Made by a program: the position numbers and the translations under genes. Below are positions 17,701 through 23,110 of a stretch of DNA of 53,686 nt, piece after piece. Source of the stretch: Azohydromonas aeria (GTDB lineage Bacteria > Pseudomonadota > Gammaproteobacteria > Burkholderiales > Burkholderiaceae_C); the NCBI RefSeq assembly GCF_009760915.1, contig NZ_VIDQ01000051.1, positions 1 through 53,686 of the forward strand, given 5' to 3'. The notes under the pieces were generated by a model that saw nothing but the letters and a program-made list of their open reading frames with translations, made no database searches and had not been told where the DNA came from. Every line of letters starts with the position of its first letter. Position 1 is the first letter of the stretch.

Positions 17701-18864
17701 ACGGACGATCTGGCGCTGCTCACGCAGGACCAGATCCGGGCACTGACCTCGGCGCAGATCGCCGGGCTGGCCACGGCCACGCTCGACGCGCTGACGGGAA
17801 CGCAGTTCGCTGCCTTCACCAGCGCCCAGGCGGCCGGCCTGACTGCGGGGCAGATATCGCAGCTCTCGGCGGAGGACCTGGGCGCGCTGTCCACCGCCGT
17901 GATCCGCTCGCTGAGCGTGGCCCAGGTGACGGCGCTCACCAGCGCCCAGATCGACGACCTGACTGCAGCGCAGGTTGGTGCCTTCACCAGCGCCCAGATC
18001 GGGGCCTTCACCACGGCCGAGATCGCGCAACTGAACGTCGAGCAGATCGCCGCGCTGAGCGTGGCGGGCATCGACGGCCTGACCACGGCGCAGCTCGCCG
18101 GGCTGAGCATGGAGCAGTCCGCGGCCTTCACGTCGGTGCAGGTGGCCTCGATGACGGCCGACCAGATCGCTGCCCGGCCGGGGGTGTCGCCCATCGTGCT
18201 GGATCTTGACGGCAACGGCGTGCGGACCTTGTCCGCCGCCCATGGCGTGAGCTTCGATATCGAGGCCACGGGCCACAAGGTGCAGGTGGGCTGGGTCGGA
18301 GCGGGTGACGGCCTGCTGGTGATGGACCGCAACGGCGACGGCATCATCAACGACGGCCGCGAGCTGTTCGGCGACGCCACCCAGGCCGCCGACGGCACGC
18401 GTGCCGGCAACGGCTACGCCGCCATGGCGCTGTCGGACAGCAACGGCGACGGGTTGCTCAGCAGCCTCGACGTGGACTGGGACCGCCTGCGCCTGTGGGT
18501 GGACGCCAACCATGACGGCGTGACCGACGCCGGCGAGTTGCAGACGCTGGCCCAGCATGGCGTGGCCTCGATCGACCTGCGCGCGCAGGCCGGCACGGCC
18601 ACCGACCAGGGCAACCTGCTGGGGCTGGTGTCGAGCTGGACGGGCAGTGACGGCACGCAGCACGCGGTGGCCGACGTGTGGTTCGCCAAGCAGCCTGCTG
18701 CCGTGCCCAGTGCCGGCGAGCTGCTGGCCGAGGCCCCGGCCAGCGTGCTGGCGCAGCCGGAGGCCGCTGCGGTGGTGCCGGCCGCGGCCGGCACGCTGCT
18801 GACGGCGCAGGTACTGCCGCTCAAGGAGCAAGAGCAGGAACAGCAGCACCTGCCGCTGATCTGA
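8746..18864 (+). CDS. Giant octapeptide-repeat protein with calcium-loop C-terminus, probable T1SS substrate
   Basis: The product is 3372 residues. The ATG at 8746 is chosen because GAGGAA lies 9 bases upstream; an in-frame ATG at 8701 lacks this. Residues about 9-3142 are roughly 390 tandem octads, consensus T-A-Q-[VIL]-A-A-L-[ST], rich in Ala, Leu, Ser and Thr and with apparently a single Cys. The octads are grouped into blocks of 27 (216 residues) or 17 (136 residues). From about 3145 a unique domain carries four Asp/Asn-rich loops: DLDGNGV, DRNGDGIINDGRE, DSNGDG and DANHDG. This resembles the ends of RTX/FrpC-like secreted proteins. No N-terminal signal peptide, membrane segment or RTX nonapeptide is visible. 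A LapB-type T1SS lies 5 kb downstream, and a FliA promoter precedes the gene. I infer a secreted, Ca-dependent surface or released protein linked to motility. Function and fold are unknown. Confidence 0.85.
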   Translation: MATNISSMTPAQIAQLSTATIAALTTAEWSQFTGDKIAALTTAQVAAISPVGAASLTTAQVAAIEVQDISRLTTGALSMLGTAQINALSVDQLAALTTRQIAALKTSQLASLTTSDLNVLSTAQFAALSSTQVAGLTTTQVARMEVEDLRALSPAAIRAFSTAQAAALNSTQIAGLTTAQVASLAGAQLSTFSTAEMATLSVAQVQALSTAALAGLGTLQLGALGAEQLAALKTAQIAALNSTQISRLSTDDLNALTTAQFAVLSTAQAAGLTPVQLSKLETPDLRALSTGVIRSLSTVQLAALDSDQMGALTTQQVAALTSAHVASLTTGDLNALSTAQFATLNSAQLAGLTNTQISRLNVEHLATLTTAEIRALSTAQVAALTSVQVDDLTTAQIAALTSAQIATFSIAEMAALSAAQAAALSTAALVGLGTAQLGALGAEQLAALKTAQIAMLSSSQLAGLGTDDLNALTATQFAVLSTAQTAGLTPAQLSKLELEDLKALSSAVIGALSTAQLAALDTNQIAALTTRQVAALTSAQIASLTTGDLNALDAAQFAALNTAQLAGLTTAQVANLELEDLATLTTAEIRALSTAQVGALTSDQIDDLSTAQVAALTSAQLATFTTAEMAALTLAQVAALSTAAVAGLGTAQLGALGAEQLAALRTAQIAALSSTHFNRLSTDDLNALTTAQFAVLTTAQAAGLTAGQLAKLELEDLQSLSTAVIRSLTTAQLGALESDQMVALTTRQIAALSSDQIASLSTADLNVLGDDRFALLSTAQVLGLTTAQIAGLEVEDLVRLSTAAIKALSTAQVAALTSVQIDDLTTAQVAALGSAQLATFTTAEVAALSPDQVAALSAPALAGLNAARLNALNADQLGALKTAQIAALSSTQLGGLATASLNALGTAQFAVLSSAQAAGLTTAQLSKLEIEDLQALSTTVIRSLGTAQLAALDTDQMAALTTRQVSALNAVQVASLGTGDLNALGTGQFAVLNSAQVSALTTAQLAQLETEDLRVLTTAGIKALTAAQVAALTSVQVGELSTAQIAVLNSAQLTTFTTAEMAALSSAQAAALGTAVLAALSTAQLGALGSDQFRALSTAQVQALSTLQLSKLSSDDLNALTTAAFATLSTAQAAALGTSQMATLETDDLRALSSTVIASLTTAQLDALNADQFAALTTRQVAALGTAQVAALSTDDLNALGTAQFAALGTAQVAALTTGQVAQLETDDLRALSTAMIRALSTAQVAALTSVQVDDLTTAQMAALNSAQLATFSTAEVAVLSVAQLKALGSATLAGLGSDQLAALTSDQFQVFSTAQISALGGTLLSKLATDVLNALGTASFAGFNTEQVAALSTGQISKLETDDLRALTTAAIGALTTAQLAALGSDQITALTTRQLAALGTAQIAGLTTEDLNALTTAQFAALNSAQVAAMTTGQMAQLETDDLVTLSSAMIRVLSTAQVAALTSVQVDDLTTAQMAALNSAQLATFSTAEVEALGVAQVRALTTAALAGLDSAQLGALGSDQLQALSSAQVLALSTAQLSRLSTEDLNTLTSAQFAVLTPTQAAGLTTQQLAALETSDLAALSTAVIAALSTAQVAALTSVQVDDLTTAQMAALNSAQLATFSTAEVEALGVAQVRALTTAALAGLDSAQLGALGSDQLQALSSAQVLALSTAQLSRLSTEDLNTLTSAQFAVLTPTQAAGLTTQQLAALETSDLAALSTAVIATLSTAQVAALTSVQIQGLGTAQVATLSSAQLATFASDEVAQLSSRQVAALTTAALPGLNSAQLNALGSDQLQAMTPGQVLALSTAQLSRMSSDALNGLSTAQFAALTTAQVAGLTTSQLSTLISNDLAALSTDAIRAMTTAQVSAFTSQQVEFLRAAQLNAMTTAQLATFTTGEMAALTSAQVAQLSTALVRSLSTDYLAALGTDDLPVLTSEQLQALSSQQIAGLSTAHLNALGSSQFAALGSTQTAGLTTAQVAALESDDVVALSTAVIRSLTTAQLDALTSAHMGQLTVAQVTALTTAQLAALTTQDLNALGTDRFAALTSTQVAGFTTAQLSRLDTDDLAALSTAVIRALTTAQLDALTSDQMACLSTGQVAALTQAQLSALTTLDLSAMGSAQFAALTSAQAAGFTTAQISRMDTDDLAALSTAVIKALSTDQVAALTSAQVDDMSVEQLNAMSSAQLATFTTAEMAALSAGQVAGLSTALIRSLSTALLSALGTDDLPQLTAAQVGALTSAQLAGLSTANLNALTPEQFGVLTSDQAAGLTTTQISRLAADDLGALSAAVIRSLTTAQIDALTSSQMAQLTPVQVAALTTAQLAALTTVDFNAMAPEQFAALTSAQAAGFTTAQISRMDTDDLAALSTAVIKALSTDQVAALTSAQVDDMSVEQLNAMSSAQLATFTTAEMAALSAGQVAGLSTALIRSLSTALLSALGTDDLPQLTAAQVGALTSAQLAGLSTTLLNALTPEQFGVLTSAQATGLTTGQISRLEVEDLAELSTAVIRSLSTDQVAALTSTQVDDLRIEQLNAMSSAQFATFTTAEVAALTAEQATQLSTALIRSLSSEHLGALGAAHLPLLTAAQVGALSSAQIAAMSTATLNALTAEQFGMLTSAQAAGLTTGQISALEVADLAALSTAVLRSLTTAQVQALTSTQVDDLSVEQLNTFSSAQLATFSTAEMAALTAGQVQGLSTALIRSLSTDLLSALGTGHLPLLSVEQVGALRSAQIAGLTTAALNALTAEQFGVLTSAQAAGLTTLQVSALESADLAALSTAVMKSLSTDQVQALTSAQVDSLGIEQLNALSSAQLATFSTAEIASLTAEQVTGLSTALIRSLSTAHLSALGTEDLPQLTAAQIGALTSTQLAGLATNLLNALTVEQFALLTSAQTAGLSTAQISSLEVEDLAVLSTTVMRSLTTAQVEALTSTQVDDLTVAQLNAFSSAQLATFSTAEIAALTPDQVPGLSTALIRSLSTDHLTALGTDDLALLTQDQIRALTSAQIAGLATATLDALTGTQFAAFTSAQAAGLTAGQISQLSAEDLGALSTAVIRSLSVAQVTALTSAQIDDLTAAQVGAFTSAQIGAFTTAEIAQLNVEQIAALSVAGIDGLTTAQLAGLSMEQSAAFTSVQVASMTADQIAARPGVSPIVLDLDGNGVRTLSAAHGVSFDIEATGHKVQVGWVGAGDGLLVMDRNGDGIINDGRELFGDATQAADGTRAGNGYAAMALSDSNGDGLLSSLDVDWDRLRLWVDANHDGVTDAGELQTLAQHGVASIDLRAQAGTATDQGNLLGLVSSWTGSDGTQHAVADVWFAKQPAAVPSAGELLAEAPASVLAQPEAAAVVPAAAGTLLTAQVLPLKEQEQEQQHLPLI
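13133..13921 (+). repeat. Almost exact 408-bp tandem duplication inside the giant gene
   Basis: The sequence from 13133 recurs at 13541, offset 408 bp (17 octads). I see no difference over about 380 bp, until a G/A change near 13515/13923 that turns an Ala codon into Thr. Neighbouring units are much more diverged, so this copy is recent. Confidence 0.9.
15126..16139 (+). repeat. Near-identical 648-bp-offset copy inside the giant gene
   Basis: The stretch beginning at 15126 (GCTCACCAGCGCGCAGGCTG) is repeated from 15774, offset 648 bp. About 360 bp are essentially identical, with one third-position change near 15458/16106. The intervening 290 bp belong to the same 27-octad unit. This is a second recent duplication or gene-conversion event in the array. 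Confidence 0.85.
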
Positions 18865-18920
18865 TCCGGCGCATGCGGCGCGGCTCCCCCGGGAGCTGCG
18901 CGTCGCGGTCCCCGCAATGC

Positions 18921-18951
18921 AAGGCGGCCCCAGGAGGGGCCGCCTTTTTTT
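18921..18951 (+). terminator. Rho-independent terminator of the giant gene
   Basis: GGCGGCCCC, loop AGGA, GGGGCCGCC, followed by a run of seven T. The perfect 9-bp GC stem begins about 55 bp after the stop codon. It makes the giant gene a single-gene transcription unit. Confidence 0.95.
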
Positions 18952-18976
18952 GTCACCGGCCTGTGCCGGGGTCGCC

Positions 18977-19576
18977 TCAGCGTGGGAAGTGCTCGCCGGC
19001 CAGCGCCTGCAGCGCAGCCTCGTCCATCGGGTCCAGGCAGGCCAGTGCCCAGAGGTCGAAGGCGGCGGGCCGGCGGCGCAGCGCGATGGCGCCGAAGCCG
19101 GCCTGGCGCAGCGTGCCGCCCAGCACCTTGCGCGTGAAGCCGCAGCGGTGCGCCATGTACAGGTTGCCCGTGGCCATGGCCGCGCGGTGGCCATAGAGCA
19201 TGTCCAGCGGCGCGATCGGCCCGGCGGAGGAGCGGTACGCGGGTTCGGCAAGCTTGTCCTCGGCCACCAGCGCGCACACCGACTGCAGGTCCGGGCAGGT
19301 GACCACGACAAAGCCGCCCGGGCGCAGTACCCGCCGGAACTCCGCCAGCGCCAACGGCACCTCGTGCGGGTACAGGTGCTCGATGTTGTGGCTGGAATAG
19401 ACCGCGTCCACCGACGCCGTGGCCACGGCCGACATGTCGGTCATGGTGCCGACCAGGTCGGGCTGCACCGCGGCGTCGATGTCCAGGCGCAGCTCGCGCC
19501 AGTCGTCGCCCGCGAAGCCGGCGGTGGTCTGGTGCTTGCGCTTGGGGCCGCAGCCCACGTGGAGGAAAGTCTTCAT
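18977..19576 (-). CDS. Class I SAM-dependent methyltransferase (type 11-like)
   Basis: The product is 199 residues from the ATG at 19576. The SAM-binding motif I is unusually close to the N-terminus: MKTFLHVGCGP with GCG in the expected place. The SSHNIEHLYPHE segment and LRPGGFVVVTCPD strand are typical of methyltransferases in polysaccharide and glycan gene clusters. The acceptor is unknown. It converges on the giant gene's terminator and is divergent from the 19833 gene across 256 bp. An upstream open extension to 19717 is not convincing. A role in methylating a flagellar or secreted-protein glycan is inferred from context only. Confidence 0.75.
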   Translation of the reverse strand: MKTFLHVGCGPKRKHQTTAGFAGDDWRELRLDIDAAVQPDLVGTMTDMSAVATASVDAVYSSHNIEHLYPHEVPLALAEFRRVLRPGGFVVVTCPDLQSVCALVAEDKLAEPAYRSSAGPIAPLDMLYGHRAAMATGNLYMAHRCGFTRKVLGGTLRQAGFGAIALRRRPAAFDLWALACLDPMDEAALQALAGEHFPR

Positions 19577-19832
19577 CGCGGTTGGTCGTCGAACGAGGGA
19601 TGCGGCGCGCCGCACTGCACTGCGCTGCGCGGCGCTGTGAGGGGGCCGGAAGCGCGATTGTTGCAGGCCGGCGCGGCGCGGCGCGCGCCGTGGCCGGCGT
19701 GGAAACAGCCCCGTCACACGGGCGTTGTTCGCGGCATCGGGGTGGCCGCGCCACTCCTAGACTGCGCTCCACACTCAGGCCCTGCGTGCCGGGTCCGCCG
19801 TCGCGGGTCCACGGCGCGCGCCGAACCCGCCC

Positions 19833-21419
19833 ATGGACGCAGTACGACCCGACATCCACCTCTTCCAGATCGCTTACTCCGAGGCCACGCTTGCGGCCGT
19901 CGAGCCGGGCTTCGCCGTGCTGGACAATCTGGCCAATCCGCGCCCGGACTGGTTCGAGTACTGGCCCATCCGCCGCTTCCTGCTGGAGCAGCCGCTGGAC
20001 GAGGCCGCGTTCTACGGCTTCTTCTCGCCCAAGTTCGGTCAGAAGACCAGCCTGACGGCGCAGCAGGTGCGCGACTTCGTTGCCGCAGCCGCGCCGCGCG
20101 CCGACGTGGTGCTGTTCTCGCCGCAGCCCGATATGGGCGCCTTCTTCCTCAACGTCTTCGAGCAGGGCGAAACCTTCGACCCCGGGCTGATCGACGCCTG
20201 CACGGCGTTGCTGGAGGCCATCGGCCGGCCGGCGCCGCTGCGCGAGCTGGTCATGGACTCGCGCCAGGTCGTGTTCTCCAACTACTTCGTCGCGCGCCCC
20301 GCGTTCTGGCGCGAGTGGCTGGCGCTCAACGAGGCACTGTTCGCCGTGTGCGAAGGCCCCGAGAGCGTGCTGCGCCAGGCACTGTGCCAGCCCACGTCCT
20401 ACCGCGGTGCCGCGCAGCGCAAGGTGTTCGTGCAGGAGCGCATGGCCTCGCTGCTGCTGGTCACGCAGCCGCGCTGGCGCAGCGTCGCGCATGACCCATT
20501 CGGCTTTGGCTGGTCGATGTCGAAGCTGCGCGAGCACCCGATGGATGCCTTCGTCAGCGACGCGCTCAAGCTGGCCTGGCGCGAGCAGCGCTTTCCCGAG
20601 TACCTGAGCGCCTTCGCCAACGTGCGCGAGAGCCTGCGCAACGCGCCGGCGGCCGTGCCCGCGCCCCCCGCCGTGCCGCTGCTGGATCGCGAGGCCGCCT
20701 TCCAGCCGGTGGTGCGCGACTACGAGCTCGTCGCCGCCATCCCGCCGGGTGACTACAACTTCACCGGCAACTCCGTCGGCCTCAAGGGCATCGTTCAGCA
20801 CGTGTTTCCGGCGCGGCGCGACGAGGTGCTGACGCTGCTGGACATCGGCTTCGGCCAGGGCGACCTCGGCCGCCTGGTCAAGACCAGTCCCGTCTCGGCC
20901 CACTGGCAGGTGGACGGCGTGGAGGGCTTCTTCGACGCCTGCTGCAACACCGCGCTCTTCGAGCAGCGCTTCTATCGCAACGTCTGGCATGGCCTGGCCA
21001 GCGGCATCCCGCCGGCGGAGCTGCAGCGCTACGACATGCTGTGCCTGTTCGACGTCATCGAGCACCTGGAGGCGCCCGCGGCCCGCGCGCTGCTGGCGAG
21101 CCTGCTGGAGTCGCTGGGCGAGCACAGCCGCCTGGTGCTGAGCACACCGCTGTTCTTCTGGCCGCAGGCCCATCAGAACCCGGGCGACCTGGAGGAGCAC
21201 AAGATCGGCATCCCGGCGCAGTCGCTGCTGGCGCTGCAGCCCAGGGCCTACCACATCAGCAGCCGCTACCTGGTGGGCACCTTCGTGTTCTCGCGCGAGA
21301 GCCTGCGCCACATCGAGCACTTCCAGCCGCTGTCCACGCCGGCCTTCGACTTCGAGGCCGGCCTGCGCCACCTGCAGCAGCTCGGCCTGCAGGCCGACGA
21401 CGTGCTGTACCTGGGCTGA
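19833..21419 (+). CDS. Two-domain protein: N-terminal glycan-cluster domain plus C-terminal SAM methyltransferase
   Basis: The product is 528 residues. The N-terminal 300 residues form a domain I recognise only loosely from surface-glycan loci (HLFQIAY...FSPKFGQKT, then SPQPDMGAFFLN). It may be a glycosyltransferase-like or nucleotide-sugar-dependent domain. From about residue 335 there is a methyltransferase: motif I LDIGFGQGDLG and a later LFDVIEHLE segment. The fusion suggests one enzyme that both handles and methylates a sugar. It is the only plus-strand gene in the 19-30 kb glycan/secretion block. Strong hairpins follow it at 21427-21498. The methyltransferase assignment is good; that of the first domain is weak. 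Confidence 0.65.
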   Translation: MDAVRPDIHLFQIAYSEATLAAVEPGFAVLDNLANPRPDWFEYWPIRRFLLEQPLDEAAFYGFFSPKFGQKTSLTAQQVRDFVAAAAPRADVVLFSPQPDMGAFFLNVFEQGETFDPGLIDACTALLEAIGRPAPLRELVMDSRQVVFSNYFVARPAFWREWLALNEALFAVCEGPESVLRQALCQPTSYRGAAQRKVFVQERMASLLLVTQPRWRSVAHDPFGFGWSMSKLREHPMDAFVSDALKLAWREQRFPEYLSAFANVRESLRNAPAAVPAPPAVPLLDREAAFQPVVRDYELVAAIPPGDYNFTGNSVGLKGIVQHVFPARRDEVLTLLDIGFGQGDLGRLVKTSPVSAHWQVDGVEGFFDACCNTALFEQRFYRNVWHGLASGIPPAELQRYDMLCLFDVIEHLEAPAARALLASLLESLGEHSRLVLSTPLFFWPQAHQNPGDLEEHKIGIPAQSLLALQPRAYHISSRYLVGTFVFSRESLRHIEHFQPLSTPAFDFEAGLRHLQQLGLQADDVLYLG

Positions 21420-21426
21420 AAGCGCG

Positions 21427-21498
21427 CCAGGGGCCCGCGGGCCCCTGGTGTTTGTCTTGCCTTGGAGCCGCCCGCGCCTGCGCGCTTGGCGGCTTTTT
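21427..21498 (+). terminator. Double hairpin terminator after the two-domain methyltransferase gene
   Basis: CCAGGGGCCC/GGGCCCCTGG (21427-21448) is a perfect 10-bp palindromic stem followed by TGTTTGTCTT. A second stem, AGCCGCC...GGCGGCT (21466-21494), is followed by TTTT. It lies between convergent genes and probably stops plus-strand transcription. Confidence 0.75.
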
Positions 21499-21503
21499 CG
21501 TGC

Positions 21504-22175
21504 TCAGGCCGGCACCAGCTTGAAGACGTACTGGAACGGCAGCGCGTCGCGCACGGCCGTCTCGGGATCGAAGCCGCTGGCCTGCGCCATGCTGCGGATC
21601 CCGGCGAGCACGCCTTCCTGCAGCGGCGAGGCCGGCAGGTTGCGCGTGAGGCCCTGCTCCACCTTCCAGCCCGCGGCGGCGAACATCTCCAGCATGGTGA
21701 TGCGGGTGAACCAGCGGATGTGGGTCCGGTCCATCAGGCCATTGTCCTCGTAGCGGAACTGGCCGCTGGCCAGGCGCCACTGCACGCTCCAGTGCTGGGC
21801 ATTGGGAATGCAGGTCAGCAGGCAGCCTTGCGGGTCGATGCGCTCGCGGATGCGCCGCAGCAGCGTCCAGGGGTCGCGCAGGTGTTCCAGGCAGTCGCCG
21901 AAGATCCAGCAGTCGCTGGGAAAGAGGCTGTCGAAGACGGCCGGCTCCAGCCGCTCCACGTCGCCGGCGAAGGCTTGCGTGCAGTGCTCGGCGGCGGCGC
22001 GCGCGTAGTCGGGGTCGATGTCCACGCCGACGTACTCGGCGCGCGGGTGCGCGCCGCGCCAGGCCTGGGCCATGGCGCCGAGCATGCAGCCGATCTCCAC
22101 GACGCGCTGCGCGCCGTCGGGAATGAGGGCCAGCAGCTCCTGGTTGACGACGTGGTGGGCGGGGGTCTGTTTCAT
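21504..22175 (-). CDS. Class I SAM-dependent methyltransferase
   Basis: The product is 223 residues from the ATG at 22175 (MKQTPAHHV). Motif I is VVEIGCMLG, the acidic end of strand 2 is YVGVDIDPDYA, and a DCLEHLRDPW segment is followed by CLLTCIPNAQHWS. These are the hallmarks of methyltransferases attached to glycan gene sets. It is the last gene of the minus-strand operon, 22 bp after the GT92-like gene. Substrate unknown; modification of a flagellin or secreted-protein glycan is plausible by neighbourhood. Confidence 0.75.
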   Translation of the reverse strand: MKQTPAHHVVNQELLALIPDGAQRVVEIGCMLGAMAQAWRGAHPRAEYVGVDIDPDYARAAAEHCTQAFAGDVERLEPAVFDSLFPSDCWIFGDCLEHLRDPWTLLRRIRERIDPQGCLLTCIPNAQHWSVQWRLASGQFRYEDNGLMDRTHIRWFTRITMLEMFAAAGWKVEQGLTRNLPASPLQEGVLAGIRSMAQASGFDPETAVRDALPFQYVFKLVPA

Positions 22176-22197
22176 GGGGGGGAGGGGGTGGAAAGGG

Positions 22198-23016
22198 TCA
22201 GGCGGCGGCCAGCGCGGCCTGCAGCTCGCGCACCTTGAGCTTGAGCGGGATGAGGAAGTTGTGGCTGACGCCGTCGTCACAGTCGTTGCGGTCGTACTGG
22301 CGGTACCAGCTGTCGGGCCGCACCAGCGCCGGGCTGCCGTCGGCCGCGCCCATGTTCTGCTTGGTCTGCTTGAAGAATTCCCAGCTCTGCACCGCGTAGT
22401 GGTTGATGCGCAGCACCTCGCACGACGGCGCGAGTTCCGGCACGAAGCCGTGGCGCAACGGGCGCAGCCGTTCGTCAAAGGTGCCTCGCGGCGTGTCGAA
22501 GACGTGCGAGGCCTGGATGTCGATGCGCTCGCCGCCGCGCACGAGGGACTTGACGTGGCGGTTGGGCAGGAAACCCGGCGCGCTGTGGCGCGGGTAGTTC
22601 TGCATCACCAGCCCGGCAGGCTCCTCGACGTGGCCGTTGCCGCCGTAGCAGACCCAATACGCGCCCAGGGCCGACAGTGGCTGGTCCTGGTAGGGGGCCA
22701 GCGCCTGCGCGAGCTGCTCCTGTGCCGGCGAGAACAGGAACTCGTCGCCGTCGATGAAGGCCATCCAGTCCACCGCCTGGCCGTACTGGGCCCAGGCGTG
22801 GCGGTAGGCGGCGAGCTGGGGCTGCGCGTCGGTGTCCAGGGCGTGCACGGCGATCGGGTAGTGGCGCGCCAGCTTGAGCAGCGTCTGCGTCATCCCGTCA
22901 TCGGTCTTGTGGGCGTAGATGTAGAAGCGGTTGAAGCCCACCAGCATGTGGAAGGCCAGCCACTCCACGATCCACGGACCGCGGTTGCGCTGTATGGAGG
23001 TGATGCCCAGGTTCAT
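22198..23016 (-). CDS. GT92-like (DUF23) glycosyltransferase
   Basis: The product is 272 residues from the ATG at 23016 (MNLGITSIQRN). It shows the family pattern of a GT-A fold with early NRGPWIVEWLAFHMLVGF, then FIDGDEFLF (DxD-type metal site near residue 92), and a late INHYAVQSWEFF segment. No signal peptide or membrane helix is seen, so it is likely cytoplasmic. It lies 94 bp downstream of tolC and just before a methyltransferase in the same operon, consistent with glycan elaboration begun by another enzyme. Sugar and acceptor unknown. Confidence 0.75.
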   Translation of the reverse strand: MNLGITSIQRNRGPWIVEWLAFHMLVGFNRFYIYAHKTDDGMTQTLLKLARHYPIAVHALDTDAQPQLAAYRHAWAQYGQAVDWMAFIDGDEFLFSPAQEQLAQALAPYQDQPLSALGAYWVCYGGNGHVEEPAGLVMQNYPRHSAPGFLPNRHVKSLVRGGERIDIQASHVFDTPRGTFDERLRPLRHGFVPELAPSCEVLRINHYAVQSWEFFKQTKQNMGAADGSPALVRPDSWYRQYDRNDCDDGVSHNFLIPLKLKVRELQAALAAA

Positions 23017-23110
23017 GGCGTCGGTTTGGCGAGCATGGCCACAGTGGAACGCGGATCGTGGCGCGGCGGTCGGCGGATAAGTCGGGGCCCGGCGCCGGCA
23101 ATTCGGGCTT

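Larger units (their letters stand above)
8770..18173 (+). repeat. Hierarchical octad repeat array (24 bp; 240 bp; 408/648 bp periods)
   Basis: The basic unit is 24 bp (8 residues). Ten octads form an 80-residue sub-block running from a DLNAL-type octad to an LATF-type octad. A 7-octad lead (TAEMAAL... onward) plus two sub-blocks makes the 27-octad, 648-bp unit; with one sub-block it makes the 17-octad, 408-bp unit. For example, the ACCTTCAGC...GCCGAGATGGCC segment recurs at 9316 and 9964, exactly 648 bp apart. Units differ by scattered substitutions, but near-identical copies exist. Confidence 0.9.

Noticed and set aside
8770..18173. CRISPR array or non-coding satellite
   Set aside because: The 24-bp units are contiguous, coding and without spacers; the long open frame and codon-position substitutions show it is protein-coding.
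18183..18700. RTX toxin
   Set aside because: No glycine-rich nonapeptide repeats; only Asp-rich EF-hand-like loops are present and no lytic domain or acyltransferase gene is nearby.
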